A stretch of DNA of 64,000 nucleotides from Parabacteroides distasonis (GCF_004793765.1 NZ_SRYM01000007.1:1-64000); one strand, 5' to 3'; positions 37,174 through 47,020 are shown, numbered from the stretch's first letter. Program-made: numbers and translations. The notes: a model not told the origin generated them from the sequence alone.

Positions 37174-38283
37174 TTATTTATATGCGGTGACCTTGATCAA
37201 GCGAATAGGCCCGTTCGGGTCGTTGCATACGACATTAATAAGTGCTTCAAGTTTTGTCTTTATCTCTTTCGGTCGCAAGGTTACTTTGAAAGTCGCGGTC
37301 GCTCCCGGTTTAAGTTCTTTCTTGCCGCCGGACAAATCGACACGCTCATCATCACAAGTGACGCTGTAGATCGTGAGCGGAGTCTTTCCGGCATTCGTAA
37401 TCTCAAATGTACCCGATACCTTACCACCGATCAACGGAACGATGCTTTTCTTGTTCGGTAGCTTGCCGAATTCCAATAAAGTACCGGATAATTCCGCTAT
37501 CGGGGCTTGGGTTTTATCCGCAGCGGATAGTTTGCTGAAATTATCGATCACGTTGGCGGAGATCTGGATCTCTCCGGATACTTCCTCCTTTCCGGCGTTC
37601 TGTACCATGACCGGCAAAAGCGTAGAGACTCGTCCTTTCCGCTTCAAGACCTTGGCATCCATAAGGATCGTAATGGCACCGACCTCGTCCGGTTGAAGGG
37701 TAGCCGGGTTCACCTGTATGTTGAGATAGTGAGGTACTTTACCCAAATGAATCGTAGCCGAGGTCTTTCCCTCGTTCTTAATGTTGATCTTCTCGCCCAA
37801 CGTTTCCTCCGGACGGATACTGCTGAATAGAACAGTCTTCGTATGCAGCTTCAGATCACCGATCGAATAAGGATACGTAAAGACCGGCTGCGAAGGTTTC
37901 GAGGTGACATTTCCCTTAATGGCTAGGCTGTAACTCCCTTTCTTCCCATTGCTGAATATTGATATGGTTTTATAAAATGGGCCGGGGCGTCCTTTCGGAT
38001 TATACGTTATCTTAACTTCACCGGACTTACCGGGAGCGATCGGCGACTTGGTCCATTCCGGCCGTGTACAACCGCAAGAGGCGGTAACACGGGTGATGAC
38101 CAAAGGGGCGTCTCCCGTATTCTTTATCGTGAAAGTATGACTGGCGAATCCATCGGCCTCGGCTATTGTCCCGAAATTATAAGTCAACTCATCCGACAAT
38201 ATTTGGGCACCTTGTTGTGCCCAAGCTGTCGTTATAGATATAATTGCTGTAAGAGCAAGGATCAACCTTTTTATATTCAGCAT
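37174..38283 (-). CDS. DUF1573-domain exported protein
   Basis: 369 residues with a signal peptide (ending TTAWAQQ) and about three immunoglobulin-like domains. The first is a clear DUF1573 domain (LTYNFGTIAEADGFASHTF, VTASCGCTRPEW, GRPGPFYKTISIFSNG), and later ones are diverged (FGKLPNKKSIVPLIGG). DUF1573 proteins are abundant, exported and uncharacterised in Bacteroidetes. A shorter paralogue lies 26 bp upstream, so this is a duplicated pair in one operon. Confidence 0.88.
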   Translation of the reverse strand: MLNIKRLILALTAIISITTAWAQQGAQILSDELTYNFGTIAEADGFASHTFTIKNTGDAPLVITRVTASCGCTRPEWTKSPIAPGKSGEVKITYNPKGRPGPFYKTISIFSNGKKGSYSLAIKGNVTSKPSQPVFTYPYSIGDLKLHTKTVLFSSIRPEETLGEKINIKNEGKTSATIHLGKVPHYLNIQVNPATLQPDEVGAITILMDAKVLKRKGRVSTLLPVMVQNAGKEEVSGEIQISANVIDNFSKLSAADKTQAPIAELSGTLLEFGKLPNKKSIVPLIGGKVSGTFEITNAGKTPLTIYSVTCDDERVDLSGGKKELKPGATATFKVTLRPKEIKTKLEALINVVCNDPNGPIRLIKVTAYK

Positions 38284-38309
38284 TCCAATTGGGGGTTTTT
38301 ACGTGTTTT

Positions 38310-38687
38310 TTATTCAACCTCTCCCCGGATGTTCATGATGAAGCTTCCGGTTTTCCCGTTACTGTATACGGAAATGGTCTTCGTGAAAGGACCCGGACGT
38401 CCTGCCGGATCGAAAGTAACCTTGATCTGGGCTTTCTTACCCGGAGCTACCGGTTCTTTCGGCCATTCCGGGGTCGTACATCCGCAAGACGCGATTACAC
38501 GTGTAATGACCAGAGGCATATCGCCCGTATTGGATACTTCAAACGTATGGGATACTTTTCCGTCTGCTTCCTTGATGGTTCCAAAATCGAAACTGGTTGT
38601 TTCTGCGGAAATAACTGCTTTCTTCTGAGCCGAAGCCATTCCTGTCGCTAACAGGATCGCCATAAAAATAAAAACTATTTGTTTCAT
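38310..38687 (-). CDS. Single-domain DUF1573 exported protein
   Basis: 125 residues: a signal peptide (TGMASAQKK) plus one DUF1573 domain (SFDFGTIKEADGKVSHTFEV, VIASCGCTTPEWP, GRPGPFTKTISVYSNGKTG). Sequence and spacing closely match the first domain of the neighbouring 369-residue protein, implying tandem duplication. A consensus promoter is just upstream. Confidence 0.9.
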   Translation of the reverse strand: MKQIVFIFMAILLATGMASAQKKAVISAETTSFDFGTIKEADGKVSHTFEVSNTGDMPLVITRVIASCGCTTPEWPKEPVAPGKKAQIKVTFDPAGRPGPFTKTISVYSNGKTGSFIMNIRGEVE

Positions 38688-38714
38688 CTTATCGTTTAGT
38701 TTTAATTCAAATTA

Positions 38715-38746
38715 CAAAGGTAATGTATTATTTCCAAAGGGACAAA
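38715..38746 (-). promoter_or_regulatory. Promoter of the DUF1573 operon
   Basis: Minus strand: TTTG (38746-38743), 20 bp, TACCTTTG (38722-38715). Full consensus match 28 bp before the start codon. Confidence 0.75.
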
Positions 38747-38801
38747 AAGGCCGCTTCCGGAATGTGCTTCCAAATTGTTTTTATGATGATAGGCCGCAGT
38801 G

Positions 38802-38972
38802 TTATGCACTATCCACCGTTATAGATGCGGAGGCGATGCTGTTCAATACGTCCGTGTCGGTCTCGGTGTTCGCCATTTGGTAAATCAAGGCTGTCTTGTC
38901 AATATAAAGATAGCTGTCTCTGCGGATCTTCTCGAAGTTCTGTATGCCGATGGGATAAATAATCTGGTTCAT
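38802..38972 (-). pseudogene. N-terminal fragment of an AAA-ATPase/nuclease-like protein
   Basis: 56 residues beginning MNQIIYPIGIQNFEKIRRDS and YLYIDKTALIYQMANT, the N-terminus of the large Bacteroidales family that has an AAA-ATPase_like domain and often a C-terminal nuclease-like domain (usually over 500 residues). The family sequence stops just before the P-loop, and an unrelated tail (VLNSIASASITVDSA) leads to a stop. It is a deletion remnant. Confidence 0.75.
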
Positions 38973-39037
38973 ATCACCCTGTGTATTTAATGAGATAACA
39001 CAAAAGTAGTGATTTCGGTTGAAAAAAGTGCGGGACA

Positions 39038-39069
39038 TTGAAAGTTCAGAACTTTTTTGCTTATATTTG
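39038..39069 (+). promoter_or_regulatory. Promoter of the first C10 peptidase unit
   Basis: TTG at 39038-39040, 21 bp, TATATTTG at 39062-39069, about 43 bp before the start codon. Confidence 0.65.
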
Positions 39070-39111
39070 CAAACGATAATACAAGGTGTTTACAACTAAA
39101 CTATTACTAGT

Positions 39112-40494
39112 ATGAAGCGACTGTTTTATTTGCTAATCCTCATTTGCGGATTACTATCCTGCTCCAATGAGTTGGAAGAGACACAAAGTATGGCTTTGGC
39201 CATGAGTGATGAACCTATTTCCCTGTCAGTAAGTGATAAGGAAACGAAGGTAGAGCGAGGTATAAAGGATTATATTTCACATTTGAAATTCGGAAATATA
39301 AACGCACGTAGAAGTACGTTGCAAACCTACTCGCTTACTCCATACATATATAGAGGAGATACAGTGATGTACATCGCTAATTATGCTTCTGGTTGGGATC
39401 TTTTCTCGGCCGATCAACGGACACCTCTTGTTATGCTGTCTTCTGATACAGGTGCTTTTGACCCAAATGATCCTTCGATGGCTCCTGCCTTTAAAAGTTA
39501 TCTAAATAGTGTTGCGGATGAATTATATCGAGTAAAGCAGTCAGGGACAAAGGATGGAAAAACGTATGGGCTTTGGCAGGCCGTATATATTCAAAATGAT
39601 GAGGTGGATTTGCGAAAAATAGAGATAACTCCTCGTGCGGTTGGTACACAACCGGGTAGTGGATATTGGGAATTGATAAGTACGACTAAGCCTGTTACGA
39701 GTACACATATCTCAAATCGATTGACTGCTACCCGATGGGGGCAAGAAAATCCGTGGAATGTTTATGTGCCCTTCGTTGCCGGGAGTGCGACAAAACATTG
39801 TCTGGCTGGATGCGCTGCTGTAGCGGCGGCACAATATCTATATTACTTGCGTTACAAAAACAATAAACCAGCGAGTACCGTGACCACGGCAACCTATTCA
39901 TCCGCTAGTAATACATATAGTTATACAGGAAGTAGTTCTACTATTTGGAATCAGATGGCTAAGACTGCCAGCGATTCTGGTACTGATTATGCGGCAATAT
40001 TGATAGGCTATGTGGGAAATAGTGTCGGTATGGGTTATGGGGAATACGAGAGTGGTGTAAATATAGGGAAGATCATATCTTTTATAAATGGATATGGATA
40101 TAATTATAAGCTTAGCTCTATGGAGTATGGCTATATTACAAGTGAGCTGATTGCGGGCAGAGCGGTATATGCAAGGTCGGATAATACAGGTGGAGAAGGA
40201 GGTCATCAATTTATCATTGATAGATACAGATCTATTACAGAGTCTTCAACAAGTACTTTTGGTTGGGTTGGTACAGACAATTTAGGTCAAGATTCAAATG
40301 AATATGATGAAAACGGAAATATAGTTGGTTATTCTTTCTTTTATGATAGAGAGAATAAAACATCTACATATGCTTATACAATGAATTGGGGATGGGGTAT
40401 TTCTAGCTGGGATAATGTGTATTTTAATGCGTCAGATAATTCGGAGTGGAATACATCTTATAAATTCAATACGAATAGACAGTTCTTGAAATAA
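39112..40494 (+). CDS. C10 (streptopain-like) cysteine peptidase, lipoprotein
   Basis: 460 residues. Lipoprotein signal (LLSCSNE), then an N-terminal Spi-type propeptide region (roughly 25-190) and the C10 catalytic domain. The catalytic cysteine is Cys234 in HCLAGCAAVAAAQYL and the histidine is His365 in GGHQFII; the C-terminal YTMNWGWG segment fits the active-site wall. The family includes SpeB of Streptococcus, PrtT of Porphyromonas and Bfp proteases of Bacteroides fragilis. It is followed 17 bp later by a small lipoprotein gene, an arrangement repeated at 56.2-58.1 kb. No C-terminal sorting domain is seen, so surface retention would be by the lipid anchor. Confidence 0.88.
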   Translation: MKRLFYLLILICGLLSCSNELEETQSMALAMSDEPISLSVSDKETKVERGIKDYISHLKFGNINARRSTLQTYSLTPYIYRGDTVMYIANYASGWDLFSADQRTPLVMLSSDTGAFDPNDPSMAPAFKSYLNSVADELYRVKQSGTKDGKTYGLWQAVYIQNDEVDLRKIEITPRAVGTQPGSGYWELISTTKPVTSTHISNRLTATRWGQENPWNVYVPFVAGSATKHCLAGCAAVAAAQYLYYLRYKNNKPASTVTTATYSSASNTYSYTGSSSTIWNQMAKTASDSGTDYAAILIGYVGNSVGMGYGEYESGVNIGKIISFINGYGYNYKLSSMEYGYITSELIAGRAVYARSDNTGGEGGHQFIIDRYRSITESSTSTFGWVGTDNLGQDSNEYDENGNIVGYSFFYDRENKTSTYAYTMNWGWGISSWDNVYFNASDNSEWNTSYKFNTNRQFLK

Positions 40495-40511
40495 CTATAA
40501 ATTAGCTGTAT

Positions 40512-41150
40512 ATGATGAGAAAATATCGTTTTATAATATTGCCGTGTGTAATTCTATTGAGTTTGTTCACCTTTTCTTGTAGTGAGGATGAGCCTGTTAG
40601 TTGCGAGGAGTTTCAAGCGATTGTTAAAGGAAACTATTTCGTTGGAAAAACAGGAGTATGGCTTGTGCAAACAGAGAATGGGTTTCAAGAGCTAGATATT
40701 ACAATTGATGGTTTGGGACCTGTAATGACTGGATCATTTTGGTTCCTTGATGAAAATACGGTTCTTACCCAGGCTGTTCTTTCGACGAAAGCTCCCGGAG
40801 TGGATGAGCTGGTCTCAAAATGGGGATGGTATTTACATGAGAGAGGGGAGGAACTTGAATTGCTCGTGAAATCGAAATATCAGTACGATTCAGTCACCGG
40901 CCGTTTCTCTACCGATAATCAATCCCTTGTTGGGGAAAAGGAGGGAAATTTGTATTTTGTCGAGAAGATCTCAGATAAAGAACTTGTCATGCGAAGTGAG
41001 TTCGCTGGACCGGTATATCACGATGTGTCTGGATTACGGCATACTTTAGTCAAAGGACTTTCTCCCAATCTTTGCCCGAATTTTCCCTATAAGGTGTTCT
41101 ATTCTAACGAGGAGGCGATCGCTTATGTGAAAGAGGTGCTGGGCGAATAA
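40512..41150 (+). CDS. Small lipoprotein paired with C10 peptidase (possible inhibitor)
   Basis: 212 residues with a lipoprotein signal (LFTFSCSED). The rest looks like a compact beta-rich domain and matches no family I recognise. It starts 17 bp after the C10 peptidase stop and must be cotranscribed. C10 peptidases in Streptococcus (SpeB/Spi) and B. fragilis (Bfp/Bfi) have inhibitor genes beside them, so an inhibitory role is a reasonable guess from position. It has no obvious similarity to the lipoprotein at 56161. Confidence 0.7.
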   Translation: MMRKYRFIILPCVILLSLFTFSCSEDEPVSCEEFQAIVKGNYFVGKTGVWLVQTENGFQELDITIDGLGPVMTGSFWFLDENTVLTQAVLSTKAPGVDELVSKWGWYLHERGEELELLVKSKYQYDSVTGRFSTDNQSLVGEKEGNLYFVEKISDKELVMRSEFAGPVYHDVSGLRHTLVKGLSPNLCPNFPYKVFYSNEEAIAYVKEVLGE

Positions 41151-41157
41151 AACCTTG

Positions 41158-41234
41158 ATGCCCATTCTAAGCTCCTTATGATGCCCATTCAAAGGAGCTT
41201 ACGATGGGCATCATAAGGAACTTAGAATGCCCAT
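41158..41234. repeat. 23-bp-periodic palindromic array between convergent genes
   Basis: ATGCCCAT or its inverse ATGGGCAT begins at 41158, 41181, 41204 (inverse) and 41227, exactly 23 bp apart. The spacer of the third unit is nearly the reverse complement of the first. The array can fold into a 25-bp stem with one mismatch and may act as a terminator for both flanking genes. Confidence 0.8.
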
Positions 41235-41251
41235 CGTAAGAAAAGGTGGAT

Positions 41252-44200
41252 TTAAGGCTCTACCTGTAGTCTTTCTCCGGCGGTGTGCGACACGAATTCC
41301 GGGGCGTACATACATTGAATCGTACTGATACCTCCGGCGTATTCGCCGCTACGGGATACGTAGACCGGATATTCCAAGACGAACGTACCTTCCGGCAGAC
41401 GATTGATGAAGAAATTCTCGGATACGTCTTTCGGGGATCTGTAATACCAGATACCGTCTCTTGATTCCGGGCCGGAAAGTTGATCGGCCGGTTCGAAGCA
41501 GCTCGCACGTAGATCTTTCAAGAATACGTAATTCATTTCACGGTCTGTCCGGATCGTTAGCCGAACGATTACCTTATCTCCGATGCGGAGCGGCTGCTCC
41601 GGTGTTACGGGACGGATTTGGCGGTTGGTACCGTTATTGGTCTCGACGAATAATTTCTTCTCGACACTCAACACCCCTTTTTGTCCTTTTACCTTGTCGA
41701 TCTCTTGGAAGTATTGCTCGTAAACAGCTCCCCATGCCGGCGTGTTTCCTTCCTTGCGGATCGAGAGCACGGGGTTGGCGGAACTATTTGCCGGCTCGTT
41801 CGGAAGTATCGTTTTGAGGTAACCGGTAGCGATTTCCCCTTCCGCTGTACTATAGGTCTTGCCGTCCCATGTCGCTACACAGGTGTTTTGCGTGTTCAGC
41901 CAATCACTACCCGTGAGTAGCAAGGCGTAAATGGCGTTTACCGTGGCGGGTACGGATTCCCAGTTTTGTGTACGTTTCTGGTTTAGCAACCATTGTTTCA
42001 TCCGGTTTGTATTCTGGGTATCCGGTGCGATTTCGTTAAAGACGGACATTAATAAGCAATGCGTGTCGATCGGTGAGGTGAAATAATCGTTTCCCCTGCG
42101 GTTGTTTGCCCAATACATACCTTTCTCTTCGGAGATCGTAGCGGTCTTCTTTAGTCCTGTCAGGATCGCTGTCGTCACCTCCTTTTTACCGTTTCGATGC
42201 ATTAACAAGGCGATTTCGCCCTTGCTGATTAAGGAATATTGATTCCAGTGCTTCTCCGCTTGGTTCGTATAGAAACGGATCGCTTCTCGGGCGTCTTCCA
42301 GTTCCGGGATATCCCGGTAGGAACTACGGACGAATAAGAACTCTACCTGCTCCGGCGAGGGCCATGCGTTTTGCCATTTCTTATCGTATTTCAGCAAGTT
42401 CTCATAATCCGTTTGCATACTTTTGTCCAAGAACTTGAGGGCCTTCATTTGCATCTCTTTCTCCGCTTGCCCATATTGGATCGCGTTTAGCTGTACAAGC
42501 TGTGACATACCTTTCAGGATAGAAAGCGTGATCGCACGGCTTGCGGGGAAACCTTTGAACCAGCTCCATCCACCCTCTTCGTTCTGTTGTTGGATCAGTT
42601 GTTGCAAGGCCGCTTCCCGTAATCCGTCCGCACGGTTTAGGTCGAACAATAAAGACAAGCGTTGTTTTTGCTCTGTCTCGTTATCGGCGGCCAGTACCCA
42701 AGGCGTCTCTTCCAAGAGTATGTTCTTCAGCTCTTGGTTCTTTTCCAAGTTTGAATAGAGGGTAGAGGCATTCCCTCCTTGGGCGGTCCATTGGTTGATC
42801 ACTTTCTGGATGCGGGGATGGGCTTGGGCGATATAGGAAGCCAACGTATTGCTGTAATAAGCGGCAAACCAAGATAAGATATTATCATTGTTCGGCTGTG
42901 TGATCGTTGGTAATGCCTGTACCGCGTACCAAATCGGATTCCCGGTCATCTCCAGCGTGAGACGGAACGGTGTCGCTCCCTCCGAGTTCCCGGAGATACG
43001 GATTTGTTTCTCTCCTTCCTTGAGCAAATAGAACGAGGTACTTTCCGTGATAAGCAATTGATTGGAAAGAACCGGTACGATCTGCTGCTCCCCGTCGCTT
43101 CCCTTTTCAGAGTCGGCTAGGATACGTATGCCCAGTAGGCTGATCTGTTTGGGAACCGGGATCATCCAGCTTACAGTAGCGATGCTATCCGGTTGCAACT
43201 CAAACGGACGTTGTGACTTGCTCAAGCAGATAATCGGTTGGTCTGTAGCGGGATCGAATAGTTCAATGCGTACACGGCCGGATACCGCTTCCTTGGAATT
43301 GTTGATGACTTGCGTGCTGATGCTGACCTCATCCCCTTGGCGGACGAAGCGAGGCAGATTCGGTAAAACCATCAAAGGCCTGCTGCTGATGACCTCTTTC
43401 GTTAGCAGACCGTATTTCAGGTCTTGGGTGTTGGCCAATAGCTGTAGTTTCCAAGTCGTATTACTTTCCGGCAGGGTGAAATTCACGAATACGTCTCCTT
43501 CCGCGTTCGTTTGCAAGGTCGGGTAGAAGAAGGCGGTTTCCGCAAAGTTCTGCCGGATTTGCTCCGGACTTATCGGCTGGCTGCTCTCTTTGGCGAAAGG
43601 ATCGGATAGGCTGAACACGGGTTCCCCTTCCGTAGATTCCACACTAGGCTCTTCTAACACGGCGCTGTCTTCCATGATGTTCATGGATTCCGTCACTACT
43701 GGGGCTGCCGCGGATTTCAGCATGATACCACCCGCATCAGAAGCTAAGCTGTAGAAAACGCCTTTTCGGGTATTCTTCGTATGGAATAGACCGAACCAGT
43801 TTAAACGGTCATACTGATATTGAGGTACTTTTATATACTTGGCCTCTGTCTGGTCATATTGATAACTACGCTGGAACCCGGCTCCGGTTGAGAAACGGGG
43901 AGCTTGTAGCAGGATTGTTCGCTGCGGGGAGAAATACCAACTGAAAGGTATGATTTTATCTAGCGAAGCGTCGTACATGCTGGCCAGTACCTCGGCGGAT
44001 ACGATCGTGGAGTCTGCGTCGGTGATACGGAATTTCCAGCTCTCTTTACTTCCCGGAAGTAAACGATCCCGGAAGGTGATCGGCTTGATGGTCAACTGCC
44101 GGTTGGGTAGCTGAAGCTCTACGGGTACTTGGGTGATATATAGCTCACCCTCTTTTACGAACGTAAAGGATACGATGATGCCGTCTCCATATTCCGGCTT

Positions 44201-46933
44201 GAATGGGATCTTAAACCGATGGTTCGCGTCGCTTAGCTTGATCAACCCGTGATGGATGCGGTTATTTCCGGCAAACCATTCATAGAGCACATAGGCGTCC
44301 TTGTCGGAGGTGCCGAATACGATCTCCGCCTCCTCTCCGGGTAAACAAGTTGTCTTCTCTTTCAGCAGCCAAGTATGGGTAAATACGGGAGGACGCTTGT
44401 CGTTCTTTCCGTATAGGATGAAATCGGACTGGTTTTTACTGGGGCGCCCTTGGCTATCTTTGGCTTCTACTAAAATGCGGTAACGTCCGGAGGGCAATGG
44501 GTTGAAAATAGCCGGACTGATCTCCTTGCCACTGGTAAAGCTACCGGAAGCTACTTGCTTGCCTTCTTGATAGCTCTCTCCGCTATTCTTATCGGATCGG
44601 TTTGCGATCAGTTCTACGATCTTGAAAGTACCGGAGGTGGAAACCTTCTCCCCATTGATCGTCCGGGCTTCGACTACGGCTTTTACCGAGTCTTTCTCGA
44701 TTTGTGGCGGTAGGTTGGTGAATAAGACGATACTGGATTCTCCTACCGAGAAGGTGTAATTCGCCTCTTGGGTCTCTCCTTTGCTATCGGTCACGGTAGC
44801 CGATACCTCGTAGGTCTGATATGCGGAAGCGTATGGATTCGTATCCTCCTCTTTTTGGGGACGGAAAGATACGCTGAATGCCCCATCGCCAGAAAGGGTG
44901 CTACTCCCTTCCGCAACTTGTGTCGGTGCGCTCGGACGGAAATACCTCCACAACAGGAAGGGCCTGCGTGTAATACGCCAAGTGACATCGCCACCGGGCA
45001 GTGACACGCCGGAGAATGTAGCCGCCTTGCCTTGTATGGTAACGGAATCACCAAAAGCGATATCGCCCTTGATCGGGAGGAAGTACGCTTGGAAAGTCGG
45101 ACGTTTGTATTCCTCTACATGAATATATACGCTCATCTGTCCGGTACTTAACCGGAAGACACCGCTTAAGGTCTGTTTGGGGAGGGAGAACTCTCCGTTA
45201 AAAGAACCGAACTCATTGGTCGTGACTTTCTTCTGGGTTATCTCTTTCCCGTTAGCGTCGTATAAGGCCACTGTAAAAGGCTGTCCGGCCACGGCATGCG
45301 GATCGTTGGAATCTTTTACATAGGCGAGGCCTTTGAAGAAAATGGTTTGTCCCGGACGGTAAAGCCCACGATCCGTAAAGATAGAGACTTCTACCGGGTT
45401 CTTTTCCGGTCTGTGGCCGGAACCCATCGGGTAGATATTTGTCAACATAGCGTTGGTATCTCCCGGTCTGCTGGCTTGGAACGCCAATACTTGACTGTTC
45501 GCCGGAAGCGTGGCCAAGCCTTCCCGGTCTGTCTTGACGGTACCCAGTTCTTGCAGGCTACGACGCTGACCGCCGTAATAGGTAACGATAGCGCCATCAA
45601 CAGGCTTCCCGCTAAGATAGTCGGTAACCATGACCTCTTGTTTATTACCGGAAAGATTACGATAGATCGCGGCCAATCGGGTTACGCTAACCGTATTGAT
45701 CGTCTTTAGCTGTTGTCCGGGTACGGTTACGACACATTCATACAATCCCGGTTGATCCATAAATATATGTAAGGTCGTATCTTGCTGCGAATAGCTGTTG
45801 GGCAGTAGCAAAGAGAATGTCTTCTCATTTACGAGTTGTCCCAAGGTGCTGCTACTTGATTTTTTTGCGGATGTATGGGCTGCCGCTTGTAAAGGTGTTT
45901 TCGAGCTTCGATAGATTTGTACGCTGACTTTTTGTACATTCTTATATTCCAGCTTGATCCCCAGTTGCTGTCCCGGATAAACCGTATTGTTTGTAGATAC
46001 GGATAAAGTAGGTTGTTCCAATTGCGCCAAGCGATTCTTTAAGATAGCCGTGCGAGGGTAACCGGAATACCGTTTGATACCCTGCTCGCATAGTTTCACC
46101 TCTTCCGCTTTGATAGAGTCCCATTGGGTAGAGACGTAACGAAACATACTGCCGCTAACCAAATCCAGTTTGGCGATCAAGATCTCGGCTGCATAGTTTT
46201 GAGAAGCTAAGTTCCTGTAAAGCTCATCCAATGTGTTCATGTAAGCCTCGAAAGACTCTTTATCCCTTTTATCCCCGTAAAGGAATCGTAGGTAATCCAA
46301 TTCTGTAAGGAGGACCGATTTCATATTCGGCTCCTTATTTTGAAAGGCGATCAAGCCTTTATAGATCTGTACGGCCGGTTGGATGTCTAATGCCCGGAAA
46401 GCAAGGAACTCATAGAGGGTCGGACGCAAGGTTTGCGAGTCCTTTCCGATCTCCAGAATATCCTTGAACTTGCTGACTGGCGTATTTTGCAATAAGACCG
46501 TAGGTCGTAAGGATGAATCGATCTCTTCCTTGATCTTGTCCGTGAATAAGTTGGAAGTCCATTCCCGGATATCCTCCGGGATATAACCGCTTAATTGGGT
46601 GCGTTGGTTGATGGTCCACTGGTTCCGTTGGTAGTAGTTCTGATACATCTCCGCCAACATGGAATGTAATACCGCCACGGAAGCCGAGTCGGCCAGGCTG
46701 TTGGTGTAATTCTCCACGTTCCGTATCAGTTCCGGGAACTGATCATCGTTTACCTCCATCTGTTCTTTCATTTTAAGGATAAGATTCTTGATCACCATAG
46801 GGGTATTCTTATCGTTTATAGCTTGCGTGATAACAGAACTTTTTTGTTGAGGCTGGGCGGCCCGGCTATACATGATAACCGCCGAGATGCCGCAAAGTAT
46901 CAGGGCAGATAAAATAATTGCTCTTATCTTCAT
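41252..46933 (-). CDS. Alpha-2-macroglobulin family protein without thioester motif
   Basis: 1893 residues with an N-terminal signal or anchor (IILSALILCGISAVIMYS). It has an N-terminal helical region, macroglobulin (MG) domains including an MG2-like segment EVSIFTDRGLYRPGQTIFFKG, the A2M region TWKLQLLANTQDLKYGLLT, and a C-terminal alpha/alpha toroid. The position where thioester-containing relatives have a CxEQ motif reads PTITQPNND, so covalent trapping is not expected. Bacterial homologues lie in the periplasm and are thought to trap foreign proteases. Here it is a single gene with no penicillin-binding protein partner beside it, unlike yfhM/pbpC. Confidence 0.9.
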   Translation of the reverse strand: MKIRAIILSALILCGISAVIMYSRAAQPQQKSSVITQAINDKNTPMVIKNLILKMKEQMEVNDDQFPELIRNVENYTNSLADSASVAVLHSMLAEMYQNYYQRNQWTINQRTQLSGYIPEDIREWTSNLFTDKIKEEIDSSLRPTVLLQNTPVSKFKDILEIGKDSQTLRPTLYEFLAFRALDIQPAVQIYKGLIAFQNKEPNMKSVLLTELDYLRFLYGDKRDKESFEAYMNTLDELYRNLASQNYAAEILIAKLDLVSGSMFRYVSTQWDSIKAEEVKLCEQGIKRYSGYPRTAILKNRLAQLEQPTLSVSTNNTVYPGQQLGIKLEYKNVQKVSVQIYRSSKTPLQAAAHTSAKKSSSSTLGQLVNEKTFSLLLPNSYSQQDTTLHIFMDQPGLYECVVTVPGQQLKTINTVSVTRLAAIYRNLSGNKQEVMVTDYLSGKPVDGAIVTYYGGQRRSLQELGTVKTDREGLATLPANSQVLAFQASRPGDTNAMLTNIYPMGSGHRPEKNPVEVSIFTDRGLYRPGQTIFFKGLAYVKDSNDPHAVAGQPFTVALYDANGKEITQKKVTTNEFGSFNGEFSLPKQTLSGVFRLSTGQMSVYIHVEEYKRPTFQAYFLPIKGDIAFGDSVTIQGKAATFSGVSLPGGDVTWRITRRPFLLWRYFRPSAPTQVAEGSSTLSGDGAFSVSFRPQKEEDTNPYASAYQTYEVSATVTDSKGETQEANYTFSVGESSIVLFTNLPPQIEKDSVKAVVEARTINGEKVSTSGTFKIVELIANRSDKNSGESYQEGKQVASGSFTSGKEISPAIFNPLPSGRYRILVEAKDSQGRPSKNQSDFILYGKNDKRPPVFTHTWLLKEKTTCLPGEEAEIVFGTSDKDAYVLYEWFAGNNRIHHGLIKLSDANHRFKIPFKPEYGDGIIVSFTFVKEGELYITQVPVELQLPNRQLTIKPITFRDRLLPGSKESWKFRITDADSTIVSAEVLASMYDASLDKIIPFSWYFSPQRTILLQAPRFSTGAGFQRSYQYDQTEAKYIKVPQYQYDRLNWFGLFHTKNTRKGVFYSLASDAGGIMLKSAAAPVVTESMNIMEDSAVLEEPSVESTEGEPVFSLSDPFAKESSQPISPEQIRQNFAETAFFYPTLQTNAEGDVFVNFTLPESNTTWKLQLLANTQDLKYGLLTKEVISSRPLMVLPNLPRFVRQGDEVSISTQVINNSKEAVSGRVRIELFDPATDQPIICLSKSQRPFELQPDSIATVSWMIPVPKQISLLGIRILADSEKGSDGEQQIVPVLSNQLLITESTSFYLLKEGEKQIRISGNSEGATPFRLTLEMTGNPIWYAVQALPTITQPNNDNILSWFAAYYSNTLASYIAQAHPRIQKVINQWTAQGGNASTLYSNLEKNQELKNILLEETPWVLAADNETEQKQRLSLLFDLNRADGLREAALQQLIQQQNEEGGWSWFKGFPASRAITLSILKGMSQLVQLNAIQYGQAEKEMQMKALKFLDKSMQTDYENLLKYDKKWQNAWPSPEQVEFLFVRSSYRDIPELEDAREAIRFYTNQAEKHWNQYSLISKGEIALLMHRNGKKEVTTAILTGLKKTATISEEKGMYWANNRRGNDYFTSPIDTHCLLMSVFNEIAPDTQNTNRMKQWLLNQKRTQNWESVPATVNAIYALLLTGSDWLNTQNTCVATWDGKTYSTAEGEIATGYLKTILPNEPANSSANPVLSIRKEGNTPAWGAVYEQYFQEIDKVKGQKGVLSVEKKLFVETNNGTNRQIRPVTPEQPLRIGDKVIVRLTIRTDREMNYVFLKDLRASCFEPADQLSGPESRDGIWYYRSPKDVSENFFINRLPEGTFVLEYPVYVSRSGEYAGGISTIQCMYAPEFVSHTAGERLQVEP

Positions 46934-47020
46934 ATCTTTTGGGTTTTATAAGTTTAACAATAAACCTTTCCTATATAGATACAAAGAAAGAGCAAAAAGT
47001 TGTAAAACGTACGTTAATGT

